Shown: positions 45,670-57,025 of the stretch, one piece after another
Layout of the letters: each line of letters opens with the position of its first letter
Position numbering within the stretch: the stretch's first letter is position 1
Assembly: GCA_963719165.1 (NCBI GenBank)
Contig: CAVRAV010000001.1
Span: 434,001-498,000, forward strand
Source of the DNA: JAOUEA01 sp963719165
GTDB lineage: Bacteria > Actinomycetota > UBA4738 > HRBIN12
Reading direction: 5' to 3'
DNA: 64,000 nucleotides
Position numbers and translations under genes: made by a program
The notes under the pieces: model-generated
The model's input: only the letters and a program-made list of their open reading frames with translations
Databases searched by the model: none
What the model was told of the DNA's origin: nothing

Positions 45670-48115
45670 GTGACGGACACGGGGAGCGGCGTCGTCGGCG
45701 CGGAGCCGCCGGGCAGGAGCGTGGGGCGTCGCGTGTCGCTGGACCCGCGATCGTGGCGCCAGAGCGACATCCGCATCTTCTCCTCGGCCAGCGACGCCGC
45801 ACGCGCTCGCCGGCCCACTGACCTCGTCCTGCTGATCGCGGCCGCGATCGCGGTCGTGGGGCTGGCCATGCTGGCTCCCGCAACCTCACTGGACGGGGCC
45901 GTCGCGCAGCTCCTGGCGAGCCTCCCCGGGTCCCTCACGGCACTGTGGCAGGTCGCCTACGACGTCCTCGTGGGCTGGGCCCTGTTCCTGCTGGTCGCCT
46001 CGCTCGCCTCGAAGGGACGGACGAGGCTCTTCGGAGACGAGGTCCTCGCGGCCCTTTTGGCGCTGGGCGCGGCCGTGCTCGCCGGCATGGCCGGCGGCAC
46101 CTCGTTTTCCTCGGCCCTGCATTCGCTCGGCGCCTCGGACCCCCCGGCCGTGTTCCCGTCGCTGCGCCTCGCGGTCACCGCTGCGGTCGTGGTGACGGCC
46201 TCTCCGCATCTCAGCCGGCCGCTGCGGTACCTCGGCCGCTGGGTCGTGGGGATCGGAACCGTCGCGACCATCGCGTTGGGCGTGGCGGTTCCGATCGGCG
46301 TGCTCGCCGCCCTCGCGGTCGCCCTCGGCGCGGGGGCCATCGTGCACCTGTTGTTCGGTTCTCCCGGCGGCCGTTTGCCCTTGGAGCAGGTGGGGGCGGC
46401 GCTCGCGGACCTCGACGTAGAGATGTCGGACCTCGAGGATGTCGCGCTCGGGGTCAAGGGCGTGGAGTTGGTCCGCGGCACGACGACCGACGGCCGATCG
46501 CTCCTCGCGAAGGTGTACGGACGCGACTCCTGGGACGGGCAGCTGCTCACGTCCGGCTGGGACTATCTCTGGTTGCGTGAGGGGTCGTCTCACCTGCGCC
46601 TCAACCGCCTGCAGCAGGTGGAGCACGAGGCCTTCATCACGCTGCTGGCAGAGCGTGCCGGCGTGCCCGTCCTCCCCGTCGTCGCGGCCGGGATGGCCAC
46701 CGGCCGGGATGCGCTCCTCGTGACCGAGATCACCGGTCGTCCACTGGCCGCCCTGGATCGCTCAGCCATCTCCTCACGCGTCATCAGGAGCTGCTGGGAT
46801 GCCCTCGCTCGCCTCCACGCCGCACACATCGCGCACGGGCGGATCGACGCCCAGCGCTTGCTCCTGCGGCCGGACGGATCGGTGGCCCTCGGCGACCTCG
46901 GGGACGCGACCCACACGGGAACGGAGGCGTCCTTCGCCGTCGATCGAGTGCAGCTCCTCGTCACGACGGCCCTGCTGGTAGGCCGCGTGGAGGCGGTCGG
47001 CACGGCCGCGGACGTCATGGGGGTCGATGCGCTCGTGACGATGCTGCCCTTCCTCCAACCAGCCGTGCTCGACCGCCAGGCCCGTCGCGAGGTCCGGGGC
47101 GAGGACTGGGACCTCGACGACCTCAGGCGGTCCGTGGCGGACGCGGCGGGGGTCGAGCCCCCCAAGCTGGAGCAGGTGCGCCGCGTGACCTGGAGCTCGA
47201 TCGCGATGGTCGCCGTCATCATCCTCGTGGCGTACGTGATCACTCTCGGCCGTCACCGGCATCGGCCTGCAGAACCTGCTCGATGAGATCAAGGCCGCGG
47301 ACCTGCCCTGGGTGCTCGCCGCCCTCATCGTGGCACCCACGATCCAGATCCCGCAGGCGTTCTCCACCATGGGAGCCTCCCTGCGCCCCGTTCGCTTCGG
47401 CCCCGTCGTCATGCTCGAGTTCGCCATCCAGTTCATCAGCCTGGCGGTCCCGAGCTCGGCCGCACGCGTGGCCCTCGAGGTGCGGTTCTTCCAGAAGGTC
47501 GGGAACACGGCGACGGGCGCGCTCGCCGTCGGCCTGATCGACAGCGTATGCGGGTTCATCGTCCAGATGGCGGTGATCCTCATCATCGCCTTCTCCGGGC
47601 TCGCGAGCCTCGACTTGTCGGCGAGCGGGTCGACGTCCAAGCCGACGGGCAAGTGGCTGGTCGTCGGGCTCGTGCTGGCCATCCTCGCGGTGATCGTGGG
47701 CCTGGCGATCCCGCGCGTCCGGTCGTTCCTCAAGGACAAGGTGGCCGATGGGAAGGCCGCGCTCGGGGTTTTGCGATCGCCCTCGAACGTGGCCATGATC
47801 TTCCTCGGGAACCTCGCCGCGCAGATCCTCTTCGCGATCGTGCTGGGACTGTGCCTCAAGGCGTTCGGGTACCGGCTGAACCTGGCGCAACTCTTGCTCA
47901 TCTACAACGTGGTCAGTCTGTTCGCCGGGTTCATGCCGGTCCCCGGCGGCGTCGGGGTCGCGGAGGCCGGCTACACGGCGGGCCTCGTGGCGTTGGGGAT
48001 ACCGCAGACGGCCGCGGTGACGACGGCCATCATGTTCAGGATGGTGACGTACTACCTGCCCCCGATCTGGGGCGGGTTCGCGATGAAATGGCTCCGCAAC
48101 CACGAGTACGTTTGA
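45670..48115 (+). CDS. Kinase-like domain fused to LPG-synthase-type flippase domain, frameshifted
   Basis: Reconstructed 814-residue membrane protein. The N-terminal part (about 50-220) has several membrane helices. The middle (about 240-480) is a protein-kinase/aminoglycoside-phosphotransferase-like fold with K281 (L-L-A-K-V-Y), H389-G-R-I-D393 and G-D-L-G-D; the usual H-G-D/H-R-D order is altered, so activity is doubtful. The C-terminal ~300 residues are an AglD/MprF-like (UPF0104) membrane domain. One extra base near 47241-47252 breaks the frame; removal gives 815 codons. GTG 45670 follows a TAGGAC box by 7 nt. Confidence 0.78.
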
Positions 48116-48203
48116 GTCGTCTGGGCTCGGCCCGGGGGCTTCGTGTAGGGTTTTCACCGAACGGGCATAGCGGTGCTCGCACAACCGGATGAAGGGAACG
48201 AAC

Positions 48204-48594
48204 GTGCTCGCTGAGTACAACCTCGGAGACGCCCTGTGGACGCTGCTGGCGATCTTCTTCATGGTGATCTACTTCATGATCCTGTTCAGCGTGCTGGCGG
48301 ACCTGTTCCGCGACCACGAGCTCTCGGGCGTCGCGAAGGCCGTGTGGATCATCGCGCTGCTGTTCTTCCCCCTCGTATCGCTGCTGATCTACCTGATCGT
48401 GCGCGGGCGGCGGGATGGCGCAACGTTCGATGAAGGCGCAGCAGGCCATGCAGCAGCAGATGGATCAGTACGTGCAGCAAACGGCCTCGGCGACGGACCC
48501 TCCGGAGCAGATCGCCAAGGCGAAGAAGCTGATGGACGACGGCACGATCACCCAGCAGGAGTTCGACGCCATCAAGCAGAAGGCCCTCGCCTAG
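48204..48594 (+). CDS. SHOCT-domain membrane protein, frameshifted
   Basis: Reconstructed 129-residue protein. Two membrane helices (F-F-M-V-I-Y-F-M-I-L-F and A-L-L-F-F-P-L-V-S-L-L-I) are of the PLDc_N-like kind. A Gln-rich linker and a C-terminal SHOCT motif (I-A-K-A-K-K-L-M-D-D-G-T-I-T-Q-Q-E-F) follow. The halves join when one base is removed around 48404-48414. GTG 48204 has AAGGGA 6 nt upstream; ATG 48189 is an alternative. Its TAG overlaps the stop of the convergent DUF2252 gene. Confidence 0.75.
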
Positions 48595-50021
48595 GCCTGG
48601 GACGTCACGGCGTTGGGGTCGGGTGCCGCGGGCACCCGACCCGTCGCCACCGCGGCCTTCAGGCCACGCAGATCGCGTTCGTTCTGATCCGCGTACGCGT
48701 GCGCGAACTCTGCGATCGCGCGGTCGAACACGTCGCCGGAACCCAGGTAGGCGCCGATCGCGATCCGGTCGCCCGACCGGGCGTGCGCCCGAGCGAGCGT
48801 CCACCCACACATCTCGCCCCACAGCTCCATGCCGGCGGGGGTCATGCCGGCCATGTCCACCGAGCCCTTCCAGTCGCGGAGCTGGCGCAGGTAGTAGTCG
48901 TGCACGCGTCCATCCCACTCGACGCGCTCCCACCCGAGGAAGATGTCGCTCGTGGCCTGCATGAGCCGCTGGCCCACCACCACCCGCTGACCGTGCTCGG
49001 CGAACCCACTCTTGGTCGTGAACGCCTCCAGGACCGAGGGCTGCGCCTCTTTGGCCTGGAGGAACAGCGGATCGCGGATGTCCCGATCGAGGAACAGCGC
49101 GACCCAGGCCTGCGTGCCGACGCTGCCCACACCCACCACCTTGCGGGCCATGTGGACGAACCGGTATTGCGCCAGGAGGTGGCGGCGTTCGGATTGCAGC
49201 GTGCGCCGGTAGGCACCGATCAGCGCGCGCAGCACGTCGAGCAGCGTCGCCTCGTCGAGCTGGGGGAGGAAGTTCTCGACCGGAACCAGCAGGGGTGGAT
49301 CGTGGATGATCCTCGGTTCCCCTTCGACCAAGTGGGTCAACCGCCCGTACGCCTGCACGCTGTCGTGCGCACGCGCACGCATGACGGCGTGCCAGATCCC
49401 CGGCGTCCGCTCGGGGTCCATCATCGCCTTGAACCGGGGGAGCAGTCGGTCGAGGTCGAGATGGTCGTACCAGGTGGCGAGCGCCGAGCGGCCGGCGAAG
49501 TCCCGCATCGTCTCGCGATAGGACCGCACGGCCTCCCGCACGATGCGCCGCCGCTCCTTCGCCTCGAAGCCCGCGTCGCGCGCCGCGACCTCGAGGCTCG
49601 CCGCCAGGCGCTTCACGTCCCACTCCCACGGACCGGGGTGGGTCTCGTCGAAGTCGTTGATGTCGAAGACGAGGTGGCGCTCAGGCGAGCCGAAGATGCC
49701 GAAGTTCGACATGTGCGCATCGCCGCAGAGCTGGACCTGGAGGCCGGTGTTGGGGGTGCTCGCGAGGTCGGCGGCCATCGGCAATGCCGCTCCGCGGTAG
49801 TAGCTGAAGGGGGATAGCAACATCCGCGCGTGGCGGATCGGGATGAGCTCGGCGACGCGGGACGCCGCTTGCTCCTCCAGGAGTGAGACGGGATCGATCC
49901 GATCCGACGGCGGATCCCATCCGGCGTGACTCGAGCGCGGAACGACGGAGCGGGCCGCGCGGCCCAGGGCGGCATGCTCTTGGGGCGATGGGTGCGTGCG
50001 GGGGTCGGTCGAGCGGTCCAC
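48591..50021 (-). CDS. DUF2252 family protein
   Basis: A 476-residue member of DUF2252, a kinase-like fold common in actinobacteria. Conserved blocks include F-S-Y-Y-R-G-A-A-L, C-G-D-A-H-M-S-N-F-G and F-D-I-N-D-F-D-E, the last resembling the catalytic and metal segments of phosphotransferases. GTG 50021 lies 8 nt after a minus-strand TACCCT box. The biochemical role is unknown. Confidence 0.88.
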   Translation of the reverse strand: MDRSTDPRTHPSPQEHAALGRAARSVVPRSSHAGWDPPSDRIDPVSLLEEQAASRVAELIPIRHARMLLSPFSYYRGAALPMAADLASTPNTGLQVQLCGDAHMSNFGIFGSPERHLVFDINDFDETHPGPWEWDVKRLAASLEVAARDAGFEAKERRRIVREAVRSYRETMRDFAGRSALATWYDHLDLDRLLPRFKAMMDPERTPGIWHAVMRARAHDSVQAYGRLTHLVEGEPRIIHDPPLLVPVENFLPQLDEATLLDVLRALIGAYRRTLQSERRHLLAQYRFVHMARKVVGVGSVGTQAWVALFLDRDIRDPLFLQAKEAQPSVLEAFTTKSGFAEHGQRVVVGQRLMQATSDIFLGWERVEWDGRVHDYYLRQLRDWKGSVDMAGMTPAGMELWGEMCGWTLARAHARSGDRIAIGAYLGSGDVFDRAIAEFAHAYADQNERDLRGLKAAVATGRVPAAPDPNAVTSQA

Positions 50022-50103
50022 GGGGACAGAGGGTATCGTGCCCGCGCCGCTCGAGGAACCTCCGGCTCAGCGGTGGGCGAGGGTCCGGTACGCTCGCCTC
50101 CGG

Positions 50104-50898
50104 ATGAAGCTCATCACCTGGAACGTGAATTCGATCCGCCAGCGAGGCCCGCGCTTGCTCGCCCTGCTGGCGCGCCACGCCCCCGACGTGGTGTGTCTGC
50201 AGGAGACGAAGGTCGCGGACGACGCCTTCCCCGGCGCCGACCTCCTCGAGGCCGGATACCGCAGTGTCGCCCGGGGCCAGCGGGCGTACAACGGGGTGGC
50301 GATCCTCGCCCGCGAGCGCCTCGAGGACGTGAGTACAGGTTTCCCGGAGGACCCCACTGCGGGCGAGGCGCGCGTGCTGAGTGCGACGGTAGGCGATCTG
50401 CGGGTGATCGATGTGTACGTCGTCAACGGCAAGGACGTGGGAAACCCTGCGTACGATGTGAAGCTCGCCTGGCTCGACGCGCTCGCCCTGCATCTCGAAA
50501 CGACCGAGGATCCGGCGCGCCCGCTCGTGGTGGCCGGGGATTTCAACGTCGCTCCTACGGATCTGGATGTGCATGATCCTCACGTGTGGGAGGGCAAGAA
50601 TCTCGCGAGCCCGCCGGAACGCGCGCGGGTGCAGCGCCTGCTCGACTGGGGCCTGACGGACCTCGGACGCCGGTACGCCGGCGATGCCCCGGGGCCGTTC
50701 AGCTGGTGGGACTACCGCAGCGGGGCGTTCCATCGCGGGTGGGGCCTCAGGATCGATCTCGTCCTGGGAAGTCGCCTCGTTGCCGAACGCCTGGAGTCGG
50801 TGGAGGTCGATCGAACCGAGCGGAAACCCACGTCCGGCGAGGGCAAGCCGAGCGACCACGCGCCGGTGATCGTCACACTCCGGGACGAGGGGTCGTGA
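50104..50898 (+). CDS. xth: Exodeoxyribonuclease III
   Basis: A 264-residue Mg2+-dependent AP endonuclease/3' exonuclease of base-excision repair. Conserved N (T-W-N-V-N-S), E (L-Q-E-T-K), G-D-F-N, and the terminal S-D-H-A-P carry the catalytic network; R-I-D-L-V-L is also present. ATG 50104 is 9 nt after TACGCT (50089-50094). It is convergent with fumC and divergent from DUF2252. Confidence 0.95.
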   Translation: MKLITWNVNSIRQRGPRLLALLARHAPDVVCLQETKVADDAFPGADLLEAGYRSVARGQRAYNGVAILARERLEDVSTGFPEDPTAGEARVLSATVGDLRVIDVYVVNGKDVGNPAYDVKLAWLDALALHLETTEDPARPLVVAGDFNVAPTDLDVHDPHVWEGKNLASPPERARVQRLLDWGLTDLGRRYAGDAPGPFSWWDYRSGAFHRGWGLRIDLVLGSRLVAERLESVEVDRTERKPTSGEGKPSDHAPVIVTLRDEGS

Positions 50899-50934
50899 CG
50901 CACCCTGCCGCGGCGAGCGGCACGCTGGCCTCCG

Positions 50935-52326
<1,392 letters not shown>

Positions 52327-52442
52327 CCCGTCCTCCGGAGGTGGCGATACCCCAGTCTCTCAACCGCGGGACTGGTCGTCCTCCGGCGCCGCCAACCGTG
52401 AGAGCATCGAGCCGACGAAGTCCTGGCCGAGAGGAGCAGCGG

Positions 52443-52832
52443 GTGGACGTGTCGAAGGCAATCGACGGGGGGTTCGAACACGGTGACGGGGGGCGGTTCG
52501 CGGGCGAGGTCTGGCTGCGAGGCACGCTGCAAGACAGCGGAGGAACGAACGTCGGCGTGGTGCATTTCGCGCCCGCGGCGCGCACGCATTGGCACCGCCA
52601 CCCGGGCGGTCAATTCCTCTACGGGGTCGCTGGCCGGGGCCGCGTCCGCAGCCGGGGGGAGGACGGCGCCGTCCTGGAGCCAGGCGACGTCGTGCACGTC
52701 GGTTCCGACGAATGGCATTTCCACGGCGGCACGCCCGACTCGCCGCTCGTGCATGTGGCCGTGAATGGTGGCGGGGCGCCCGAGTGGGCCGAACCCGTCA
52801 CGGACGAGGAATACGCCGAAGGCTTCGATTGA
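52443..52832 (+). CDS. Cupin-domain protein
   Basis: A 129-residue single cupin barrel. Metal ligands are visible in H-W-H-R-H-P-G-G-Q and later in G-S-D-E-W-H-F-H-G. GTG 52443 has AGAGGAG 8 nt upstream. It overlaps the next gene as TTGA, so the transporter downstream may carry a substrate or product of this protein. Reaction unknown. Confidence 0.85.
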   Translation: MDVSKAIDGGFEHGDGGRFAGEVWLRGTLQDSGGTNVGVVHFAPAARTHWHRHPGGQFLYGVAGRGRVRSRGEDGAVLEPGDVVHVGSDEWHFHGGTPDSPLVHVAVNGGGAPEWAEPVTDEEYAEGFD

Positions 52833-54043
52833 GCGAGCAGCTCGACCGGCTCACCCACGACCTGCGCCGCGTCCTGGCGATCCAGGCGCTCCGGGCGTTC
52901 CTCTACGGATTCGCGAGCGTCCTGTTGGGCGCGACCCTGGCCTCATCGGGGCTCCGCGACGCCCAGGTAGGGCTGGTCTTCACCGCCATCCTCGTGGGCA
53001 TGGCCGCGGCCTCGGTCCTGGTCGGCTTCGGCGCCCACCGGCTTGGTTGGCGGCGGATGTACGCGCTCCTGTTGATCGTGATGGGATGCGCGGGCGCCGT
53101 CTTCGCCATCACCGCGAACCCCGTGATCCTCGTGATCGCGGCGCTCACCGGCACGCTTTCCACCGATCCGAACGAGTCGGGCCCGATCACGTCGCTGGAG
53201 CAGGGCATGCTCGGCCAAGCCTCGTCGCAGGCCCGGGTTCGGGTCTTCGGCCGATACAACGCGATCGCGTACGTCGCCGGTGCCGCGGGGGCGCTCGTCG
53301 CGGGGCTGCCTTCCGTGCTGCGCCGCGCGGGGTGGGGTCTGCCGGGCGACCGTTGGTTCTTCCTGCTGTTCCCGGTCGTCGCGATCCCGTGCGTCATCCT
53401 CGCCGCTCGATTGAGCGGGTCCGTGGAGGCGCGCACCAGGAGCCCGGGCGCCACGCGCTCGGTCCTGAAGGAATCCCGACGCACGGTGATCCAGCTCTCG
53501 GGGCTCTTCTCCGTCGATTCGTTCGCGGGGGGATTCATCGTTCAGGCGTTCGTCGTCTTCTGGTTCGGGCGCCGGTTCGGAGCCTCGACGGGAACGATGG
53601 CGGTCGTGTTTTTCGTCTCGGGCTTCCTGCAGGCCGGCTCCTCCATCGTCGCGGCCCGGGTCGCCGAGCGGTTCGGACTCCTCAACACCATGGTCTTCAC
53701 CCACCTGCCATCGAACCTGTTGCTCATCGCGCTGCCGTTCGCCCCCACGCTCACCCTGGCGGTGCTCGCGTGGTGGGGGCGCGTCGCGCTCTCGCAGATG
53801 GACGTCCCGGCGCGCCAGGCCTACGTCGCCGCCATGGTCGAACCGGATGAGCGCGTGGCGGCCGCAGCCTTCACCAACACCGCGCGATACGTCTCCCGCC
53901 CGCTCGGGCCGTTGTTGGCGGGTTCGTTGATGCAGGCCGTATCGGTCGGCGCCCCGTTCTTCGCGGCAGGCTCCATCAAGGCGCTCTACGACGTCGCGAT
54001 CTACGTCACCTTCCGCCGCGTTCCCCTCCCCGAGGACGGATGA
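52829..54043 (+). CDS. MFS transporter
   Basis: A 404-residue, 12-helix major-facilitator protein. The loop between helices 2 and 3 (G-F-G-A-H-R-L-G-W-R-R) is a form of the MFS motif A, and a matching E-R-F-G-L loop follows helix 8. The start is a TTG that overlaps the cupin stop (TTGA); no other start leaves a full first helix. Substrate unknown. Confidence 0.85.
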   Translation: MSEQLDRLTHDLRRVLAIQALRAFLYGFASVLLGATLASSGLRDAQVGLVFTAILVGMAAASVLVGFGAHRLGWRRMYALLLIVMGCAGAVFAITANPVILVIAALTGTLSTDPNESGPITSLEQGMLGQASSQARVRVFGRYNAIAYVAGAAGALVAGLPSVLRRAGWGLPGDRWFFLLFPVVAIPCVILAARLSGSVEARTRSPGATRSVLKESRRTVIQLSGLFSVDSFAGGFIVQAFVVFWFGRRFGASTGTMAVVFFVSGFLQAGSSIVAARVAERFGLLNTMVFTHLPSNLLLIALPFAPTLTLAVLAWWGRVALSQMDVPARQAYVAAMVEPDERVAAAAFTNTARYVSRPLGPLLAGSLMQAVSVGAPFFAAGSIKALYDVAIYVTFRRVPLPEDG

Positions 54044-54093
54044 GTTCGAGCGATCCTGCGTCGTGGCGCAGATGGGAGAATGGTGATCCGAAC

Positions 54094-54167
54094 GGGGCGG
54101 TAGCTCAATCGGTTAGAGCGGCAGACTCATAATCTGTTGGTTCCAGGTTCAAGTCCTGGCCGCCCCA
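54094..54167 (+). tRNA. tRNA with CAT anticodon (Met, or Ile2)
   Basis: Complete 74-nt cloverleaf. GGGGCGG pairs with CCGCCCC, discriminator A; T-arm CCAGG-TTCAAGT-CCTGG; anticodon loop CTCATAA. Elongator Met and lysidine-modified Ile2 share this anticodon and cannot be told apart by eye. It is not an initiator, since the 1-72 pair is complementary. CCA is not encoded. Confidence 0.93.
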
Positions 54168-54181
54168 CCCGTCGCGATCGG

Positions 54182-54679
54182 CTACCACTTGGGGCCGAAG
54201 GTTACGGAGCCGAAGTTGCCGGCGCGGCAGTTCGCCTGCGGGCTCGCGAGGGCCTTCGCGTACGTGATCCCGCCGGTGATCGAGTCGCGGATGTAGAAGC
54301 AGTTCCCCGACGCGCTCCACGAGGCGATGACGAGCGTTGCGCCCGTGACGTCGGAGTTGTCGACGCTCAGGTTGTTCGACCCCCCGCTGGGTGTTCCGCT
54401 CGCGACGAAGGTCAGGTTCGGCTCCGCCTGCCCCATCTTAAGGGGATTGGCGGAGGTATACGACGCGTTGTCCGAAAAGACGATCCGGCCGGTCTCGATG
54501 CCGCGCGCGGCCCCCTGCTGGGCCGCGGAGTCCCGCGCGCGGGACACCGTGCCCGTGAAGGCCGCCATGCTCAGCGCCAGCAGGATGCCAATGTCGACCA
54601 GCACGACCATGAGCTCGATGAGGGTGAACCCCTCCTCCTCGTTCAGGCGGCTGACGGCGCGTCGCAGCGGGTGCTTCAT
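54182..54679 (-). CDS. Type IV prepilin-like protein
   Basis: A 165-residue pseudopilin. A short basic leader ends in E-E-E-G, followed by F-T-L-I-E-L-M-V-V-L and a hydrophobic helix: the prepilin-peptidase site G^F with glutamate at +5. The globular part is beta-rich with two cysteines near the C-terminus. No pilus assembly ATPase, platform protein or prepilin peptidase gene is in the window. ATG 54679 is used; ATG 54703 in frame is possible. Confidence 0.85.
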   Translation of the reverse strand: MKHPLRRAVSRLNEEEGFTLIELMVVLVDIGILLALSMAAFTGTVSRARDSAAQQGAARGIETGRIVFSDNASYTSANPLKMGQAEPNLTFVASGTPSGGSNNLSVDNSDVTGATLVIASWSASGNCFYIRDSITGGITYAKALASPQANCRAGNFGSVTFGPKW

Positions 54680-54766
54680 ACCTAGGATTTCGGCACGAGG
54701 CATGGGCTAGCTGGATAGCCGGAGCCCGATGGGGGTAGGTATTCTTGGTTGCCCGATTCCGGGTAC

Positions 54767-54958
54767 TCAGGCGTTCCGCTCTCGTCGGCGAGTGGAGGCG
54801 ACCGCCGCCCCGACCCACAGGATCAGGGGTATCGACCCCAGGGCGCCCAGCACCGCGAGGTAGAGGAGCAACGAGATCAGGTTCCGCAGCACCGGGGGGC
54901 TCTCCCAACCGTCGAGTGGTAGCCGGGGAATCGTAACCAGTCGAGGCCCTGTCTCCAA
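54767..54958 (-). CDS. Small single-helix membrane protein
   Basis: A 63-residue protein with one long hydrophobic stretch (L-I-S-L-L-L-Y-L-A-V-L-G-A-L) and a basic end. The start is a TTG 7 nt after the stop of the upstream gene, with GGAGG just before it, so translation is coupled to the FN3/Ig-like protein gene. Function unknown. Confidence 0.5.
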   Translation of the reverse strand: METGPRLVTIPRLPLDGWESPPVLRNLISLLLYLAVLGALGSIPLILWVGAAVASTRRRERNA

Positions 54959-54965
54959 CCCCTCC

Positions 54966-56495
54966 TCAGAAGTTGATCTTGGGACCGCCGTTCTGTGTCA
55001 CGGTCGCCGCGGGGCAGACGTTGCCTGCCGCGTCGTACATCCCGGCGTTCACCTGCCAGCTCATGGTGCTCGAGGGGGCCGTACCGATCCCCGCCGAGCC
55101 GACGCTCGTGACGGTGATGGTGATCGTGGAGCCGGTCATCGTCATCGAGCCGGCCCCGTCGTTCCCGTTGGAGGTGATGTAGCCGGTCCCACCGATGTTG
55201 AGTCGGTTGAGGGGCAGGGTTGCGCTATTGGCCGCGTTGTAGACGACGATCCTGTCCCCCTTGGCGCCTCCTGCGTTGGTGAAGCGCAGGCTCACCGGTG
55301 TGCTCGTCCCGTTCCACCCGGCCACCACGGATTGGGGGTCGATCGGCCCGGTGAACGTGAAGGTCATGGAGTCGCCGACCTCGATCCTTCCGGGCGTGCC
55401 CCCGCCGTTCGCGCTCTGCACGTCGGAGGCCGCCGGCGCCGTGTTGTCGACGGTCACGGACCCGTTCGCGGTCGTGAAGAGGCCGACGTTGTCCGTGGCC
55501 GTGACGGAGAACGACTTCGCGCCGGCGCTGAGCGTCCCGTTCGCCGTCAGCGAGGCGCTCCGGTAGTTGTAGCTCACGCCGTTGATGCTGTAGCTGCCTA
55601 GGACCAGGTTCACGGCCGTGGACCCGGTCGTGACAGCGCTCACGTTCGTCTTCACGCTCGCGATCCCACTCGAGGGCGCGGGATCGGTGACGTCGGCGTA
55701 GACGTAGTACGTACCGCCCTGCTTGATGGAGCCGGCGAGGTAACCGGTGGTCTTGGCGATGGTTTGCCCCGTGATCGTGGGGGGCGCGATGTCCACGGCG
55801 ACCGTGATCCCGGCCCCGGCTTGGGTGCCGAGGGAACCGACCGCGTAGACGGTGTGCGAGCCGTTGCTCGTGCCCGCCGGGATCGTGACCGAGATGGCCG
55901 CACCGCCGCCCGCCGGGATCGAGCTCGGCGTTGCGGTGCCCGTAAGGATCGTGCCCGAGGTTGGGTTGTCCAAACGGAAGCTGATCGTCTCACCCGTCGC
56001 GAAGCTCGCGATGGTCCCGGCGAGGGTCGTGGGGAGGGTGGTCATGGTCGTGGAGGAGCTGAAGGAGAGCGAGGGCGCGGCCACGGTGACGTTGGCGCTC
56101 GCGGCGCCTCGCGGCCCGACCCAGGAGCCTTGCTTGGGCGCCACCTTGTAGTACCAAGTGCCGCCGGGGGTTGCCGCCTCGGTGCACGACAAGGCCGTCA
56201 CGGTGCCGCTGCAGTTCGCGCCGACGGCCTGCAGGGTGTTCGTGCCGGCGTCGTAGCGGCTCACGACGTAGCCGCTGACCGGGGTCGGCCCCGGCAGGTT
56301 GCTGGCCGCCCAGCTCACCGCCACGTTCCTGCCGGTCACCGACACGGCCGGCGTGTTCCCGGTGGGCATCGAGATCGCCTTGCTCGCCCCGGAGCCGGCG
56401 CCGCCGCCCACCCAGCTGGCCAACGCGACGCCGGGGCCGGCCACCACCAAGACGGCCACCGCCGCCGAGATCGCGACCTTGACGCGAAGGCTCAC
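54966..56495 (-). CDS. Secreted FN3/Ig-like repeat surface protein
   Basis: A 509-residue exported protein. After the signal helix (about 6-27) comes A-S-W-V-G-G-G-A-G-S-G, then a fibronectin type III-like domain (about 38-130), then Ig-like beta-sandwich repeats rich in Thr/Ser/Gly (S-H-T-V-Y-A-V; K-S-F-S-V-T-A-T-D-N-V-G). No sortase signal or membrane anchor is seen. GTG 56495 overlaps the previous stop (GTGA). Probably a surface or matrix protein. Confidence 0.75.
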   Translation of the reverse strand: MSLRVKVAISAAVAVLVVAGPGVALASWVGGGAGSGASKAISMPTGNTPAVSVTGRNVAVSWAASNLPGPTPVSGYVVSRYDAGTNTLQAVGANCSGTVTALSCTEAATPGGTWYYKVAPKQGSWVGPRGAASANVTVAAPSLSFSSSTTMTTLPTTLAGTIASFATGETISFRLDNPTSGTILTGTATPSSIPAGGGAAISVTIPAGTSNGSHTVYAVGSLGTQAGAGITVAVDIAPPTITGQTIAKTTGYLAGSIKQGGTYYVYADVTDPAPSSGIASVKTNVSAVTTGSTAVNLVLGSYSINGVSYNYRSASLTANGTLSAGAKSFSVTATDNVGLFTTANGSVTVDNTAPAASDVQSANGGGTPGRIEVGDSMTFTFTGPIDPQSVVAGWNGTSTPVSLRFTNAGGAKGDRIVVYNAANSATLPLNRLNIGGTGYITSNGNDGAGSMTMTGSTITITVTSVGSAGIGTAPSSTMSWQVNAGMYDAAGNVCPAATVTQNGGPKINF

Positions 56496-56944
56496 GCCCG
56501 CACCGCCTTGCCGTGGTACGAGAGGCGGAGCTTGTCGCCCTGGCAGGCGTTCGGGGCCTTCGCGCGCATGGTGATCTTGAGTTTCACCTTCACGGTGTGT
56601 CCGGCTCCCACGTAGCGCTTCCCCTTGAACGGTTTGATCTTGATGTTCTTCGCCGGACATCCCGGCGCGCCCGTCACCTTGGCCTTGACGAGGGTGACCC
56701 GGATCGCCGCGGCGTTGGGGTTGCGCACGGTCGTCACGAGCTTGGTGGTCCTGCCGGGATAGAGGTTCTTCACGTGCCCGGAGATCTTGAACGCGTGGGC
56801 GGAGCCCCTCGCGAAGTCCATCGCGTCGTGTTCGGGCGATACCGGCCCGCCCGCGTACTGGGCCGCGTGGGCGAAGGTCGTCAAGGCGACGACGCCGATC
56901 GCCGCGAGCTTGGCGGCCCCGATGAGGGTGGTCCTGATCGTCAT
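56492..56944 (-). CDS. Small secreted protein of the surface cluster
   Basis: A 150-residue exported protein with a signal peptide of about 27 residues. The mature part contains L-Y-P-G-R-T-T-K-L and V-T-T-V-R-N-P-N-A-A-A-I-R-V-T, followed by two cysteines. The same 'L-Y-P-G ... N-P-N' pattern occurs in the protein encoded at 57026-57502 (L-Y-P-G-A-T-G-D-V, I-T-N-P-N-Q-Y-Q-V-T-V), so the two are related and probably share a fold. Confidence 0.7.
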   Translation of the reverse strand: MTIRTTLIGAAKLAAIGVVALTTFAHAAQYAGGPVSPEHDAMDFARGSAHAFKISGHVKNLYPGRTTKLVTTVRNPNAAAIRVTLVKAKVTGAPGCPAKNIKIKPFKGKRYVGAGHTVKVKLKITMRAKAPNACQGDKLRLSYHGKAVRA

Positions 56945-57025
56945 GGGCTGGTCATTCGCCTCGGATGCGCGGACGAGGGCGGAGGCACCCGGCCCCCGCC
57001 CTCGTGGTTCGCGCGTCGGTGGTCG

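Noticed and set aside
54105..54320. Minus-strand open frame over the CAT tRNA
   Set aside because: Contains G-G-Q-D-L-N-L-E-P-T-D-Y-E-S, another typical tRNA antisense artefact.
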